A stretch of DNA of 64,000 bases, taken from contig CAMYMG010000058.1 in assembly GCA_947259295.1 (NCBI GenBank), forward strand, positions 124,001 through 188,000, written 5' to 3'. The position numbers and the translations under genes are program-made. The DNA is from an uncultured Rhizobiaceae bacterium (GTDB taxonomy: Bacteria; Pseudomonadota; Alphaproteobacteria; Rhizobiales; Rhizobiaceae). The stretch's first letter is position 1, and each line of letters starts with the position of its first letter. Under the pieces are notes generated by a model that was given only the letters and a program-made list of their open reading frames with translations, made no database searches and was not told where the DNA came from. Below, piece after piece: positions 11,247-22,471 of the stretch.

Positions 11247-12389
11247 ATGAAACCGAAACCAGCCGCTTCCGGCGTGACACCGCCTGAAGCCACGGATACG
11301 CGCGCCTCCGACACGCGGCTCATGCGTTCGCTGCTGATCGGCATCTTCATGTTCATGGCGGTTTACGCCCTCTACTTCGCACGCGACTTCTTCATGCCCG
11401 TCGTCCTGGCATTCCTCTTGGCCCTGATGCTCACGCCCATTGTGCGCTTTCTGAGAAAGATCGGCATTCCCGAGCCGGTCTCGGCGACGCTTCTGGTTTG
11501 TCTCTCGGTGCTTGTGCTTGCGACATCGGGCTACTTCCTCTCCGGCCCGGTCGTCGATCTGGCCAATCGAGCGCCGACAATCGGCCGTCAGGTTACGGAG
11601 CGGCTTGCCGAACTGCGCGACCCCTTCGAGAAGGTGATGGAAGTTTCGAAAGAGGTGGAAAAGGCGACCGAGGCGACGCAGGAACCCGGCGTCCAGAAAG
11701 TCGTGGTCGCCCAGCCGGGCATCCTTTCGCAGGCGGCGGGAAACCTGCTGTCGGCCGGCACCACGGCGGCGATCACCTTCGTGCTGTCGCTGTTTCTCCT
11801 AGCATCGGGGACGATGTTCTACGAAAAGACCATCCAGTCCTTCGCCCGAATGAGTGAAAAGAAGCGGGCGCTGCGTCTCGTCTATGACGTGGAGCGGGAG
11901 ATTTCCCGCTATCTGCTGACCGTCGGCCTGATCAACGGAGGGCTCGGCCTCACCATTGCCCTGGGCCTGTGGGCGATCCGCATGCCGACGCCGTTCGTCT
12001 GGGGCGCCGCCGCTGCGGCTCTCAACTTCCTGCCCTATGTCGGCGCCCTTGTGACTGTCGTTCTGGTCGCCGCGATCGCCCTGATCAGCTTTGACACGTT
12101 CTCCTATGCACTTCTGGCTCCGGCCTTTGTGCTGGTCTGCAATCTGTTCGAAGGCCAGATCGTGACGCCTCTGATCGTCGGCCGGAGGCTGGAGATCAAT
12201 GCTGTCGCGATTTTCATCGCCGTAGCCTTCTGGTCATGGCTGTGGGGGTTCATCGGCGCGCTGATCGCGGTGCCGCTCCTCGTCATCATCAAGGTATTTT
12301 GCGACCATTTCGAAAGCTGGCGCCATGTCGGCAACTTCCTGGCCGCACAGGAAGTCGTGGAACCGGACGAGGAAGACCCGGTTCGCTGA
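11247..12389 (+). CDS. AI-2E family transporter (PerM-like)
   Basis: Multiple [27 protein letters not shown] and [17 protein letters not shown]. Confidence 0.88.
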   Translation: MKPKPAASGVTPPEATDTRASDTRLMRSLLIGIFMFMAVYALYFARDFFMPVVLAFLLALMLTPIVRFLRKIGIPEPVSATLLVCLSVLVLATSGYFLSGPVVDLANRAPTIGRQVTERLAELRDPFEKVMEVSKEVEKATEATQEPGVQKVVVAQPGILSQAAGNLLSAGTTAAITFVLSLFLLASGTMFYEKTIQSFARMSEKKRALRLVYDVEREISRYLLTVGLINGGLGLTIALGLWAIRMPTPFVWGAAAAALNFLPYVGALVTVVLVAAIALISFDTFSYALLAPAFVLVCNLFEGQIVTPLIVGRRLEINAVAIFIAVAFWSWLWGFIGALIAVPLLVIIKVFCDHFESWRHVGNFLAAQEVVEPDEEDPVR

Positions 12390-12462
12390 TTGCCCCGCCC
12401 CGATCCTTTGCGTTCGTCGGGTGCGTTCCTATATGCAAGTCTTGCCCCTCCGGAGACGCGCC

Positions 12463-13464
12463 ATGGCTTCCCTTTCCGTCCTCGACCTTGCTCCCGTTCC
12501 AGAAGGCAGCGATGTCGGCCAGTCGCTGAGAAACACGGTCGAACTGGCGCGCCACGCCGAGGCGCTCGGCTATCATCGCTACTGGCTTGCCGAGCATCAC
12601 AACATGCCGGGCATTGCCAGTGCCGCAACGTCCGTAGTCATTGCGCATGTCGCCTCGGCAACCTCCACGATCCGTGTCGGTGCGGGCGGCGTGATGCTGC
12701 CCAACCACGCGCCGCTGATCATCGCCGAGCAGTTCGGCACGCTCTCAGCCTTCCACCCGGGCCGCGTCGATCTCGGACTTGGCCGCGCGCCGGGCACCGA
12801 CATGCTGACGGCCCGGGCACTGCGCCGCAACCTCGAGGCCGGCGCCGACAATTTTCCCCAAGACGTCATGGAACTGATCAACTATTTCGCGCCTGCCGAA
12901 CCCGGGCAGCGGGTGCGCGCCGTGCCTGGCGAGGGACAGGACATCGAGGTCTGGGTGCTCGGCTCGAGCACCTATGGCGCGCAGCTCGCTGCCATGCTGG
13001 GCCTGCCCTACGCCTTTGCGTCGCATTTCGCGCCGGCCGAGATGGAACATGCGATCGACATCTACCGCTCGCGCTTCCAACCCTCGGAGCGCTTGGCGAA
13101 ACCCAATCTCATGCTCGGATTGAACGTGATTGCCGCCGATACCGACGAGGAGGCAGAGATGCTCTTCTCGTCGCTGCAGCAGGCCTTCGTCAATCTAAGG
13201 TCGGGGCGTCCAGGCAAGCTGCCGCCGCCGGTCGAGAATTATGTCGAGGGGCTCGACCCGATGGCAAAGGCAATGCTCGACCAGGCGCTGTCTTGCGCTG
13301 TCGTCGGCTCGCCTTCCACCGTGAAGCAAGGGCTGGATGCCTTCATCGGCCGCACGGGCGCCGACGAGCTCATGGTGACGGCGCAGATCTTCGACCACAA
13401 GGCGCGCCTGAAGTCGTTCGAGATCCTTGCGGAGGCGCATCGCGAACTGCTTCGCGCCGCCTGA
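12463..13464 (+). CDS. LLM-class flavin-dependent oxidoreductase
   Basis: [17 protein letters not shown]..., [32 protein letters not shown]; start Met at 12463. Confidence 0.9.
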   Translation: MASLSVLDLAPVPEGSDVGQSLRNTVELARHAEALGYHRYWLAEHHNMPGIASAATSVVIAHVASATSTIRVGAGGVMLPNHAPLIIAEQFGTLSAFHPGRVDLGLGRAPGTDMLTARALRRNLEAGADNFPQDVMELINYFAPAEPGQRVRAVPGEGQDIEVWVLGSSTYGAQLAAMLGLPYAFASHFAPAEMEHAIDIYRSRFQPSERLAKPNLMLGLNVIAADTDEEAEMLFSSLQQAFVNLRSGRPGKLPPPVENYVEGLDPMAKAMLDQALSCAVVGSPSTVKQGLDAFIGRTGADELMVTAQIFDHKARLKSFEILAEAHRELLRAA

Positions 13465-13468
13465 GCCA

Positions 13469-13957
13469 TCATCCACCGAGCGGCACCCGCTGCATGCCGG
13501 CGCGCTCGTAGAGGCGTATTGCCGGTCCATTCCAGGCATCGACCTTGAGGTCAAGATGCGGCGCGCCGCGCGCCCGAAACGCCCCGAAGACGTGGCGCAG
13601 CAGGTTCAGGCCTATGCCGCGCCGTCGACATTCAGGGTGAACGGCCAGATCCTTGAGGAAAGAACTGGTCCAGCACTGCGCCACGCCCCCGATGCGGCCG
13701 TCAGCATCGATGACCACGAAGCACAAGGCCGGATCGAACTCGCTGTCTCGCGACAGTCGTGACCACCATTCCGCCATGCCAGGCAGGTCCGACCCGTGCA
13801 TGTCGTCGGGCTGCATCAGGCTATGGATGGCTTGGACGTCGGCTGGCTCGAGGGTGCGGCAGGAAAATCCGGCGGGCCATTCCGCTCCCAAGATCTCACC
13901 GTCGAGGTAGCGCCGAAAGCGCAGGGGCAAGCTCTTCCCAGCCGGGTCGTCCCGCAT
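13469..13957 (-). CDS. GNAT-family N-acetyltransferase
   Basis: LAVHPECRRRGIGLNLLRHVFGAFRARGA and NGPAIRLYERAGM. Confidence 0.85.
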   Translation of the reverse strand: MRDDPAGKSLPLRFRRYLDGEILGAEWPAGFSCRTLEPADVQAIHSLMQPDDMHGSDLPGMAEWWSRLSRDSEFDPALCFVVIDADGRIGGVAQCWTSSFLKDLAVHPECRRRGIGLNLLRHVFGAFRARGAPHLDLKVDAWNGPAIRLYERAGMQRVPLGG

Positions 13958-13969
13958 CCCGGCGACAGC

Positions 13970-15229
13970 CTATTTCAGCGCCTGGACGATCTGCTCGTCC
14001 GGAAAGCATGTCCCGGCGCGGCCGTTCCTGGCCTGCCAGTCGCCGATCGAACGCCGCGTCTTGTAGCCCGGCAGCCCGTCCGCTCCGCCGACATCGTAAC
14101 CTAGCTTTTCCAGCCCGCGCTGCATGGCGGCGATATCGGACCGGTAGAGTGCGTCGACCTTGCGCCATCCCGAAGCGAAGCTCCTGTCGCCATAGGCGAT
14201 GCGGTCCGCGGCATGGCCAACGAACAGGGCATAGACGTCGCTCTCGTTATATTCCTTCAGCACGTAAAAATTCGGCGTGACGATGAAGGCAGGTCCGTAG
14301 CGTCCGGCCGGCATCATCAGATATCCCTCGGCCCGCGCCTCGTGCTGCGGGAAAGGCTTGCCACCGGCCCTCTCGATGCCCATGGCGGCCCAGTCTGCGA
14401 TCTTCCTGCCATGGTCCGGTCCCTCCAGTGCACAGGATACGTTATCCGGCACCGTGACCTCGAAGCCCCAATCGCGGCCCTTCACCCAGCCATAGTCGGC
14501 GAGATAGCTTGCTATCGAAGCCAGCGTATCGGCTTCCGAATTCCAGATGTCCGGGCTGCCCTTGCCGTCAAAACCGACAGCGTGCTTGAGAAACGAGGTC
14601 GGCATGAACTGAGGCTGGCCGAGCGCGCCGGCCCAGGACGACTTCATCGCAGAACGCGGCGCCATCCCGCGCTCGACCATGACCAGCGCGGCAAGCACCT
14701 CCTCGCGGAACATCTCCTTGCGGGTGGCGAGGAATGCCTTGGTGCCAAGCACCTCAAAGGCATCGTAGGGGATCTTGGCGTTGCCGAAGCCGGATTCGCG
14801 GCCCCAAATCGCCAGGACGATGCCGCCGGGCACGCCGTAGCGCTTTTCCAGCGCGGCCAGTGTGGAAGCATGTTTCCCGGCGCAGGCACGGCCGCCTGCC
14901 GTTACAGCGGCGACCGTCTTCTCGGCAAAGTAGTTGCCGGGCGACCTGAACTCGGCCTGATGCTGGTCCTTCGGTGTCTTCTGCTTCTCGCCGGGCAGGA
15001 CCAGGTCAGGCAGTTTCAGATTGGGCCTCACACCGGCGAACGCCGCCTCGAAGGTCGCCTTGGACACACCTTTCGCCTTGGCATCTGGCCACAGGTCGCT
15101 GGCTAGCCAGGCCTGGAACTGGTCGTCGACCCTGGCAGCAAGGGCCGGTGAATTCGATGCTCCCAGCAGAGCAAGGCAGGCAAAAACCTGGACCATTCGT
15201 CTTGCAATGCGTCGCATTTCAGCAGTCAT
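13970..15229 (-). CDS. lytic murein transglycosylase (MltB-like) with C-terminal peptidoglycan-binding domain
   Basis: Signal peptide; GVPGGIVLAIWGRESGFG, SWAGALGQPQFMPTSFLKHAVGFDGKG; C-terminal LGYDVGGADGLPGYKTRRSIGDWQ. Confidence 0.9.
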   Translation of the reverse strand: MTAEMRRIARRMVQVFACLALLGASNSPALAARVDDQFQAWLASDLWPDAKAKGVSKATFEAAFAGVRPNLKLPDLVLPGEKQKTPKDQHQAEFRSPGNYFAEKTVAAVTAGGRACAGKHASTLAALEKRYGVPGGIVLAIWGRESGFGNAKIPYDAFEVLGTKAFLATRKEMFREEVLAALVMVERGMAPRSAMKSSWAGALGQPQFMPTSFLKHAVGFDGKGSPDIWNSEADTLASIASYLADYGWVKGRDWGFEVTVPDNVSCALEGPDHGRKIADWAAMGIERAGGKPFPQHEARAEGYLMMPAGRYGPAFIVTPNFYVLKEYNESDVYALFVGHAADRIAYGDRSFASGWRKVDALYRSDIAAMQRGLEKLGYDVGGADGLPGYKTRRSIGDWQARNGRAGTCFPDEQIVQALK

Positions 15230-15254
15230 CGCCGATTCCTCGCCTTCCAGCAGG

Positions 15255-15860
15255 TCAAAACGCTGTCCGCGACTTCAGCGCGGCCGAGAGCGTTCCCTCG
15301 TCGAGATAGTCGAGCTCGCCGCCGACCGGAACACCATGCGCCAGACGTGTTACCTTGACGCCGAAATCGGCGAGCTGGTCCGTCAGATAGTGCGCCGTCG
15401 TCTGGCCCTCGACGGTTGCGTTCACGGCAATGATGATCTCAGTCACCCCGCCGGGCGCGACCCTGTCGACCAGCCCCCTGATGTTCAACTGGTCCGGCCC
15501 GATGCCGTCGAGCGGCGAAAGCGTGCCGCCGAGCACATGGAACAGCGCGTTCATCGACCCGGCACGCTCCAGCGCCCACAGGTCGGCGACGTCCTCGACG
15601 ACGATGATTGTCGATGGGTCGCGGCGCGCGTCGGTGCAGATCATGCAGGGATCGGAGGTGTCGACATTGCCGCAGGTCGAGCAGATGCGCACTTTGTCCA
15701 GCGCGTCGCCCATGGCCGAGGCGAGCGGCGCCAGTAGCTGCTCCTTCTTCTTGATGAGATGGAGCGCGGCGCGGCGGGCCGAGCGGGGACCGAGCCCCGG
15801 CACCTTGGCCAAAAGCTGGATCAGGCGTTCGATTTCCGGGCCGGCGATTCGTTTGGACAT
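15255..15860 (-). CDS. recR: recombination mediator RecR
   Basis: [19 protein letters not shown], Cys4 zinc motif [16 protein letters not shown], Toprim region. Confidence 0.96.
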   Translation of the reverse strand: MSKRIAGPEIERLIQLLAKVPGLGPRSARRAALHLIKKKEQLLAPLASAMGDALDKVRICSTCGNVDTSDPCMICTDARRDPSTIIVVEDVADLWALERAGSMNALFHVLGGTLSPLDGIGPDQLNIRGLVDRVAPGGVTEIIIAVNATVEGQTTAHYLTDQLADFGVKVTRLAHGVPVGGELDYLDEGTLSAALKSRTAF

Positions 15861-15956
15861 GGAAACGGTTTAGCGGGGAACGTTGAAATTGGGTAGCAGC
15901 GGATGGCGAGACACTTATGATGCCCGACGGAACGGCACAAAGGCGGCACTACACCG

Positions 15957-16460
15957 ATGAGCGAAATTTCGATCCGACCGGCGATGGCCGATGACCAGGA
16001 AAGCCTGTCGACGCTTTTGGCGGCCTCCTATGCCGGGCTCAAGGATTCATACGATCCGCACGGCTTCGATGCCGCCCTGCCATACATGGCGCGAGCCAAT
16101 CCCAGGCTGCTGGCAAGTGGCACCTATTATGTCGCCGAGATCGATGGCGTCGCCGCCGGCTGCGGCGGCTGGTCGGTCGAGAAACCGGGCAACGGAGAGA
16201 TCATCGCAGGCGTCGGCCACATAAGGCACTTCGCCACGCATCCCGTCCATGTGCGAAAGGGCGTCGCCCGGCGACTTCTCCAACATTGCCTGGCCGAAGC
16301 CCGGGACGCGGGAATATCGACGATGATGTGCCAGTCGACCTTGCCAGCCGAGCCGTTCTACCGCTCGGCCGGCTTTCGGCAAGTTGACAAGATCGAGGTC
16401 GAAATGGGCACGCTCGCCCTGCCCGCCATCGAGATGCGGATCGACCTGACGGCGCGCTAG
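15957..16460 (+). CDS. GNAT-family N-acetyltransferase
   Basis: [22 protein letters not shown] and [14 protein letters not shown]. Confidence 0.85.
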   Translation: MSEISIRPAMADDQESLSTLLAASYAGLKDSYDPHGFDAALPYMARANPRLLASGTYYVAEIDGVAAGCGGWSVEKPGNGEIIAGVGHIRHFATHPVHVRKGVARRLLQHCLAEARDAGISTMMCQSTLPAEPFYRSAGFRQVDKIEVEMGTLALPAIEMRIDLTAR

Positions 16461-16780
16461 AAGGGCAGCTTCATGCCGGGCGGGATCGGCAGGCCGGCGG
16501 TCAGTTCGCGTGTCTTCTCCTGCATCACGGCCTCGACCTTGGCCTTGGCATCGTTGTGCGCTGCGAGGATCAGGTCTTCGAGAATCTCGACCTCGTCCTC
16601 CTTGAACAGGGACGGGTCGATCTTCAGCGACTTCATCTCGAACTTGCCGCTCAGCGTCACATTGACCAGACCGCCGCCAGCCTGGCCGCTGGCCTCGATC
16701 GTGGCAAGCTCCTCCTGCATGCCCTGGAACTTCGCCTGCATTTCCTTGGCCTTGCCCATAAGGCCGAGCAGATCTTTCAT
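16457..16780 (-). CDS. YbaB/EbfC-family nucleoid-associated protein
   Basis: [25 protein letters not shown]...[11 protein letters not shown]; sits in the dnaX-ybaB-recR neighbourhood. Confidence 0.93.
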   Translation of the reverse strand: MKDLLGLMGKAKEMQAKFQGMQEELATIEASGQAGGGLVNVTLSGKFEMKSLKIDPSLFKEDEVEILEDLILAAHNDAKAKVEAVMQEKTRELTAGLPIPPGMKLPF

Positions 16781-16791
16781 GGTGGTCTCCG

Positions 16792-18600
16792 TTAGCTGTC
16801 GATATCGTCGTCTTCCGCCGGTTCGGACGGTGGACTGTCTTCATCGGATTGCATTTCAGATGCGTTCGGGATGCGTACGTCGATCACCTTGGCACCCGGA
16901 AACCGCGACAGTATGGCGGCAACCGCCGGATCGCTCCTGGCATCGAGAATCGCGTTGTCGCGCTTGGCGGTCTCCGCCTCGGCGAGCGTCTGGCCGCCTT
17001 CCTCGCGCGACAGCGAGACGATCCACTGGCGACCGGTCCACGATTTCAGCCGTGTCGTGAGGTCGCCGAGCAAGGTCTTCGGCGCATCTCCGGTCAAGGC
17101 GACGTCGAGCCGACCCGGCTCCAGCCGCACCAGCCGCACATATTGCTTCAGCGAAACCTTGAACAGCTTGTCGCGATGCGAGTCGGCAAGGGCGGCTATG
17201 TCTTCCAGCGAGCGGACGGGAACGGCCGGCGCTTCCGCAACTGGCTCAGGAGACGCCGTGAATCCGACCGGATTTTCGGTCGGTTCCACCAGGCGCATCG
17301 TCTGCCCGCCGCCGGATGCCGTCGTCGCCATGCGCGAATGGGAGACCGGGCTCGCGCCGTTCCCCGGCTGTACCGGTGCCGCCGACTGGCGGGCTACCGC
17401 ACCAGCCGATGCCGGCGAACCGCTTGGCAGGGACTTCAGTGCCTCGTCCAAAGTCGGCAGGTCGGCAGCGTGGGCGATGCGGATCAGCACCATTTCGGCG
17501 GCACTGACCGGGCGGTTCGACGACTGCACCTCGGGAATTCCCTTGAGAAGCATCTGCCAGCAGCGCGACAGCACCCTGACCGACAATGTCTTGGCGAATT
17601 CGGCGCCTCGGCTTCGCTCTTCCTGCGAAAGGGACGCGTCGCTGGCCGCAGACGGCACGAAACGCAGCCTCGTGACGAGATGGTTGAATTCGGCGAGATC
17701 GGTCAGTACGGCGACCGGGTCTGCGCCGACATCGTATTGCGCCCGGAAGGCGTTGAGCGCGGCCGCGACATCGCCCTTCATGAGCGACTCGAAGAGTTCC
17801 ACGACGCGCGCCCGGTCGGCCAGCCCCAGCATGGACCGCACCTGTTCGGCTGTCACCGTGCCGGCGCCATGGGCAATCGCCTGGTCGAAGATCGACAATG
17901 CGTCGCGCACCGATCCCTCGGCGGCGCGGGCAATCATGGCCAGCGCCTCGTCGTCGACGGCGATCGCCTCCTGGCCGGCAATGCCGCGCATGTGCTCGGT
18001 CAGCATGCTCGCATCGACCCTTCTGAGGTCGAAGCGCTGGCAGCGCGACAGGACCGTGATCGGAACCTTACGGATCTCGGTGGTTGCGAAGATGAACTTG
18101 ACGTGCGGCGGCGGCTCCTCAAGCGTCTTCAGCAGGCCGTTGAAGGCCTGCGTCGACAGCATGTGGACCTCGTCGATGATATAAACCTTGTAGCGTGCCG
18201 AGACCGGCGCATAGCGCACCTGCTCGATGATCTCGCGAATATCGTCGATGCCGGTGTGGGAGGCGGCGTCCATCTCGGTGACATCGACATGGCGTCCTTC
18301 CATGATCGCCTTGCAGTGCTCGCCGAGAACCGAGAGATCGACGGAGGGCTGGTCGGTCGTGTCGGTCTTGTAGTTGAGAGCGCGCGCCAGGATGCGCGCC
18401 GTCGTCGTCTTGCCGACGCCGCGGACGCCGGTCAGCATCCACGCCTGCGCGATCCGTCCGGTGGAAAAGGCGTTGGTGAGCGTGCGCACCATCGGCTCCT
18501 GGCCGATGAGGGACGAGAAATCCGCCGGCCGGTATTTGCGCGCGAGAACGCGGTAGCCGCCGGCTGCCTTGCCCGTCAGATCGTTTCCGGCGTCGCTCAT
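16792..18600 (-). CDS. dnaX: DNA polymerase III subunit gamma/tau
   Basis: [55 protein letters not shown]; start Met at 18600 ([11 protein letters not shown]). Confidence 0.95.
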   Translation of the reverse strand: MSDAGNDLTGKAAGGYRVLARKYRPADFSSLIGQEPMVRTLTNAFSTGRIAQAWMLTGVRGVGKTTTARILARALNYKTDTTDQPSVDLSVLGEHCKAIMEGRHVDVTEMDAASHTGIDDIREIIEQVRYAPVSARYKVYIIDEVHMLSTQAFNGLLKTLEEPPPHVKFIFATTEIRKVPITVLSRCQRFDLRRVDASMLTEHMRGIAGQEAIAVDDEALAMIARAAEGSVRDALSIFDQAIAHGAGTVTAEQVRSMLGLADRARVVELFESLMKGDVAAALNAFRAQYDVGADPVAVLTDLAEFNHLVTRLRFVPSAASDASLSQEERSRGAEFAKTLSVRVLSRCWQMLLKGIPEVQSSNRPVSAAEMVLIRIAHAADLPTLDEALKSLPSGSPASAGAVARQSAAPVQPGNGASPVSHSRMATTASGGGQTMRLVEPTENPVGFTASPEPVAEAPAVPVRSLEDIAALADSHRDKLFKVSLKQYVRLVRLEPGRLDVALTGDAPKTLLGDLTTRLKSWTGRQWIVSLSREEGGQTLAEAETAKRDNAILDARSDPAVAAILSRFPGAKVIDVRIPNASEMQSDEDSPPSEPAEDDDIDS

Positions 18601-18707
18601 CCGCCTCTCATACTCCCGTGGCAAGCCGATTCCCAAGCCGAACCTTCGCCCGTGCGGCATCGCGCCGTCAATGATGCGGCGTTCGATGCTGGCGTCTCAT
18701 GGGCTAG

Positions 18708-18806
18708 GTGGGAGGCTGGAACAATGACCCGTTCCGTGCTCGTTAGGGCTGCTTCCTTCCGGACCTGACCCGGTTGGCGAGTGGCTCGTCCACCACCAAC
18801 CTCCCA
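18708..18806 (-). ncRNA. ffs: signal recognition particle RNA (bacterial small/4.5S type)
   Basis: Minus strand reads GGTCAGGTCCGGAAGGAAGCAGCCC, the SRP RNA domain IV signature; flanking CCTCCC/GGGAGG closing stem; located directly upstream of dnaX. Confidence 0.9.
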
Positions 18807-18943
18807 GCACCCATATCGGCAATTTGACCGCCGATTGCAAGTGCGCACGCGAAACCGCTCCGGCACGGCAAAACCTGTCCAATGATTGCTTGCAGCGGCG
18901 GTGTCGGCGCTCTAGCCTTCGTGAAAAGACCGAGGGAACGCGC

Positions 18944-19363
18944 ATGATGCCGGGCGCAAGGGCCGGATTTATGCTGGATGGCCGGCTTGAGGCCGACAGC
19001 GAGCAACTAATGTGGCTCGGCCTGTGCGAATTGCGCGTCATGAACGACCGGCGCTGGCCGTGGCTCATTCTGGTTCCGCAACGCCCCGGGGCCGAGGAAA
19101 TTCACGACATGACGCCGCTCGACCAGGCGATGCTGACGTTCGAGACCAACATGGTCGCGCAGGCGCTGAAGACGGTCACCGGTTGCACGAAAATAAACTC
19201 AGCGGCGCTGGGCAATATCGTGCGGCAATTGCACGTGCATATCGTCGCCCGCTCGGAGGGAGACCCGGGCTGGCCGGGTCCGGTCTGGGGGCATGGCACG
19301 CGCGAGCCGTACAAGCGCTCCGACATCCACCGGTTTGCCGAAAAGATAAAGGCGGCGCTATAA
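18944..19363 (+). CDS. HIT-family protein
   Basis: Degenerate HIT signature QLHVHIVARSEGDPGWPGPVWG; start Met at 18944. Confidence 0.88.
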   Translation: MMPGARAGFMLDGRLEADSEQLMWLGLCELRVMNDRRWPWLILVPQRPGAEEIHDMTPLDQAMLTFETNMVAQALKTVTGCTKINSAALGNIVRQLHVHIVARSEGDPGWPGPVWGHGTREPYKRSDIHRFAEKIKAAL

Positions 19364-19395
19364 GGCGGCCACCCGCCCACGATTTTGAGTCCCGC

Positions 19396-20334
19396 ATGAA
19401 TTTCCGCCTTTTCGACGCGCCGGCTACCGAGCCCAGCCAACATATGGGCTTTGCCGGCAACATCCTCGACCGCCAGTCTGAAAATCGCAGCGACGACTCC
19501 GCGATGCGGGCCCTGGAAGACCCGAAGGCGCGCCTCTTGCTGCTTGGCGGCGGACGCGCACTGCTCAAGGTCATGGGTGAGGCTTTCGACGGCCGGTTCA
19601 CGCGCGAGGAATCGGAAGCTTTCGGCGCGGCGGCAGACCAGGCGATCCTGCTCGGCTTTTCACCTGACGGTCCGATACTGGCCGCACCGGTGTCCGTGGA
19701 TCCAGAGGCCTTGCCCGACGCGCTGAAGGCGATCGACTACAGGTCGATCAACATGCAGGGGCTGCTCGACCCGGCCTCGCTCGGTGCGCTGGCGCAGGGA
19801 GCCGGGCTGCTTGCCTGGCACTCCAGCCACCTGTTCTGCGGCAAATGCGGCCAACCGACCGAAATGCGGGCCGGTGGTTACAAGCGCGCCTGCACGGCGT
19901 GCGGCACCGAGCATTTTCCCCGGACGGATCCGGTGGCGATCATGCTGACGGTCTCGAAGGACAAATGCATCCTGGGGCGTGGCAAACATTTCGCGCCGGG
20001 CATGTATTCCGCGCTCGCCGGCTTCATCGAGCCCGGCGAAACCATCGAAAACGCAGTGAGGCGCGAGACCTTGGAAGAGGCGGGAATCCGGCTTGGCCGC
20101 GTCGTCTATCACGCCAGCCAGCCCTGGCCGTTTCCTTATTCGCTCATGATCGGCTGCTACGGCGAGGCCCTGAACGAGGACATCGACGCCGACCTCGAGG
20201 AACTCGAGGACTGCCGCTGGTTTTCGCGCGAGGAAGTGCTCACCATGCTCGACAAAACCCACCCGACGCATTTCGTGCCGCCGAAGGGCGCCATCGCCTA
20301 TCATCTCATTCGGGACTGGGCCGAAAGCGCCTGA
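19396..20334 (+). CDS. nudC: NAD(+) diphosphatase, Nudix family
   Basis: Zinc ribbon CGKCGQPTEMRAGGYKRACTAC and Nudix box GFIEPGETIENAVRRETLEEAGI. Confidence 0.93.
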   Translation: MNFRLFDAPATEPSQHMGFAGNILDRQSENRSDDSAMRALEDPKARLLLLGGGRALLKVMGEAFDGRFTREESEAFGAAADQAILLGFSPDGPILAAPVSVDPEALPDALKAIDYRSINMQGLLDPASLGALAQGAGLLAWHSSHLFCGKCGQPTEMRAGGYKRACTACGTEHFPRTDPVAIMLTVSKDKCILGRGKHFAPGMYSALAGFIEPGETIENAVRRETLEEAGIRLGRVVYHASQPWPFPYSLMIGCYGEALNEDIDADLEELEDCRWFSREEVLTMLDKTHPTHFVPPKGAIAYHLIRDWAESA

Positions 20335-20356
20335 AACCTTGCCGAAAGGACCAAGC

Positions 20357-20656
20357 ATGATCCGCCATACCGTCGCATTCCGCCTGAAACACAAGCGCGG
20401 CTCGGCCGAGGAGACCTCCTTCCTTGAGGCCGGCATGGCATTGGCCGACATTCCCTGCGTCAAGCGCTTCGAGCAGCTCCGCCAGGTCAGCCCGAAGAAT
20501 GATTTCCATTTCGGCTACTCGATGGAATTCGACGACCAGGCTGCCTATGACGGCTACAACAATCACCCGGACCACGTCGCCTATGTGCGCGACCGCTGGA
20601 TTCCCGAGGTCGAGGATTTTCTCGAGATCGACTACGTGCCGCTCGACCGCGGCTGA
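20357..20656 (+). CDS. Dabb-family (stress-responsive alpha/beta barrel) protein
   Basis: MIRHTVAFRLKH...FHFGYSMEFDDQAAYDGYNNHPDHVAYVRDRW. Confidence 0.85.
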   Translation: MIRHTVAFRLKHKRGSAEETSFLEAGMALADIPCVKRFEQLRQVSPKNDFHFGYSMEFDDQAAYDGYNNHPDHVAYVRDRWIPEVEDFLEIDYVPLDRG

Positions 20657-20666
20657 AACGCCGCCG

Positions 20667-21533
20667 CTAGTCGGAGCCGTTCCATTCGGCGCGAGACTGG
20701 CTCGCCGGGTAGACGCCGAGGATGCGAACCTCGCGCGAGAAGAAGCGCAGTTCGTCGAGCGCCAGCTTGACCATCGGATCGTCCGGATGGCCCTCGATAT
20801 CGGCATAGAACAGCGTCGCGGTGAAGGCGCCGAGCTGATAGCTCTCCAGCTTGGTCATGTTGACGCCATTGGTCGCGAAGCCGCCCATCGCCTTGTAGAG
20901 CGCGGCCGGAACGTTGCGCACCCGGAACATGAAGGTCGTCATCATCGCGGTCTCTGCCGACGGCCGCTCGACCCATTGCTTGCTCTTGGTAAGAACGACG
21001 AAGCGGGTGACGTTGCTGTCGGTGTCCTCGACATTCTCTTCCAGGATGTCGAGACCGTAGAGGCTGGCTGCCAGGCGTGGCGCGAGGGCCGCCATGGTCG
21101 GATCGCCGGTCTCGCCGACGAGCTTCGCCGCGCCCGCAGTGTCGCCGGCAATCACCGGCTTCCAGCCGTTCTTGCGGATGTATTTGCGGCACTGGCCAAG
21201 CGCATGGATGTGGCTGTGGACCGACTTGATCTCCTTGCGCGTCACACCCGGCAGCACCATCAGCTGGAAGTGGATCGGCAGGAAATACTCGCCGATGATG
21301 TGAAGCTTCGATTCCGGCAGAAGATGATGGATGTCGGCTACGCGTCCCGCGATCGTGTTTTCGATCGGGATCATGGCGAGGTCGGCCTTGCCGGTCTCTA
21401 CCGCATTGAAAGCGTCTTCGAAGGTCGGGCACGGCAGCGGCTCCATGTTCGGAAACATGTTGCGGCAGGCTGTGTCGGAATTGGCGCCGGGCTCGCCCTG
21501 GAACGAGATTCTGTTGGTCTTCTCAGGAGACAT
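20667..21533 (-). CDS. pheA: prephenate dehydratase
   Basis: [30 protein letters not shown] region [21 protein letters not shown]; start Met at 21533. Confidence 0.94.
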   Translation of the reverse strand: MSPEKTNRISFQGEPGANSDTACRNMFPNMEPLPCPTFEDAFNAVETGKADLAMIPIENTIAGRVADIHHLLPESKLHIIGEYFLPIHFQLMVLPGVTRKEIKSVHSHIHALGQCRKYIRKNGWKPVIAGDTAGAAKLVGETGDPTMAALAPRLAASLYGLDILEENVEDTDSNVTRFVVLTKSKQWVERPSAETAMMTTFMFRVRNVPAALYKAMGGFATNGVNMTKLESYQLGAFTATLFYADIEGHPDDPMVKLALDELRFFSREVRILGVYPASQSRAEWNGSD

Positions 21534-22275
21534 GTGCCGAGCCTTGCAGGTTGGAAAGAATTTCGCGGGCACGCTCGAGGTCTTCGGGCGTGTCCACACC
21601 GAGCGGCACCGAGTGGACAATTTCGGCATCGATGCGCATGCCGGCCTCGAGCGCCCGCAATTGCTCCAGCCGCTCTCGTACCTCCAGCGTCGATGGCGGC
21701 AGCGACACGAATCGCTGCAGCGCCGCACGGCGATAGGCATAGAGGCCGATGTGATGATAAAGCGGCCCCTCGCCCCACGGTGCGGTGGCGCGGGTAAAAT
21801 AGAGCGCCCTCAGTCTGGTTCCGGGTATCGGCGAGCCGACGATCTTGACGACATTCGGATTGGTCTTCTCGTCCTCGCGTAAAATTTCGACGCCGAGCGT
21901 GGCGATATCGACCGCCGGGTCATCGAACGGCGCGAGGACGGCACGGATCGTGTCGGGCTCGATGGTCGGCAGATCGCCTTGAACATTGACGATCGTCGCG
22001 ACCTTCGCCTCCGGATCCAGCGCGGAGAGCGCCTCGAATATCCGGTCGGAGCCGGACTGATGATCGGCGCGCGTCATCACCGCCTCGAAACCGTGGTCTC
22101 GGACCGCGCTCGCCACGGCATCAGTATCGGTCGCAACGACCACGCGCCCCAGCCCGCTTTCGCGGGCCCGCTCGGCGACATGCACGATCATCGGACGGCC
22201 GCAAATGTCGGCCAGGGGCTTGCCGGGCAGACGGGTCGAGCCCATCCGGGCAGGTATCAGGAGTAGTGTGGACAT
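21523..22275 (-). CDS. kdsB: 3-deoxy-manno-octulosonate cytidylyltransferase
   Basis: [42 protein letters not shown]; 11-bp overlap with pheA. Confidence 0.95.
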   Translation of the reverse strand: MSTLLLIPARMGSTRLPGKPLADICGRPMIVHVAERARESGLGRVVVATDTDAVASAVRDHGFEAVMTRADHQSGSDRIFEALSALDPEAKVATIVNVQGDLPTIEPDTIRAVLAPFDDPAVDIATLGVEILREDEKTNPNVVKIVGSPIPGTRLRALYFTRATAPWGEGPLYHHIGLYAYRRAALQRFVSLPPSTLEVRERLEQLRALEAGMRIDAEIVHSVPLGVDTPEDLERAREILSNLQGSAHVS

Positions 22276-22471
22276 GGGAACCGCTGCAGGCTGTCGAAGG
22301 CTGCCAAAAGTGGCAAAAGGTCTCACTGGAACCGCCCTTATAGGTGTTGCAACCACCAAGCAAAAGACCTAGTTTCCGCCCAAATCTACCGGCCAGGCCG
22401 GTGACATCATCATGCCGCCGACCGCGCAGGGAAATCTTCCTCCGGTGCGCGATCAATGGAGCCTGGGGCGA

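Noticed and set aside
16849-18768. 639-aa plus-strand ORF antisense to dnaX and running into the SRP RNA
   Set aside because: Antisense shadow of dnaX; composition typical of GC-rich non-coding frames.
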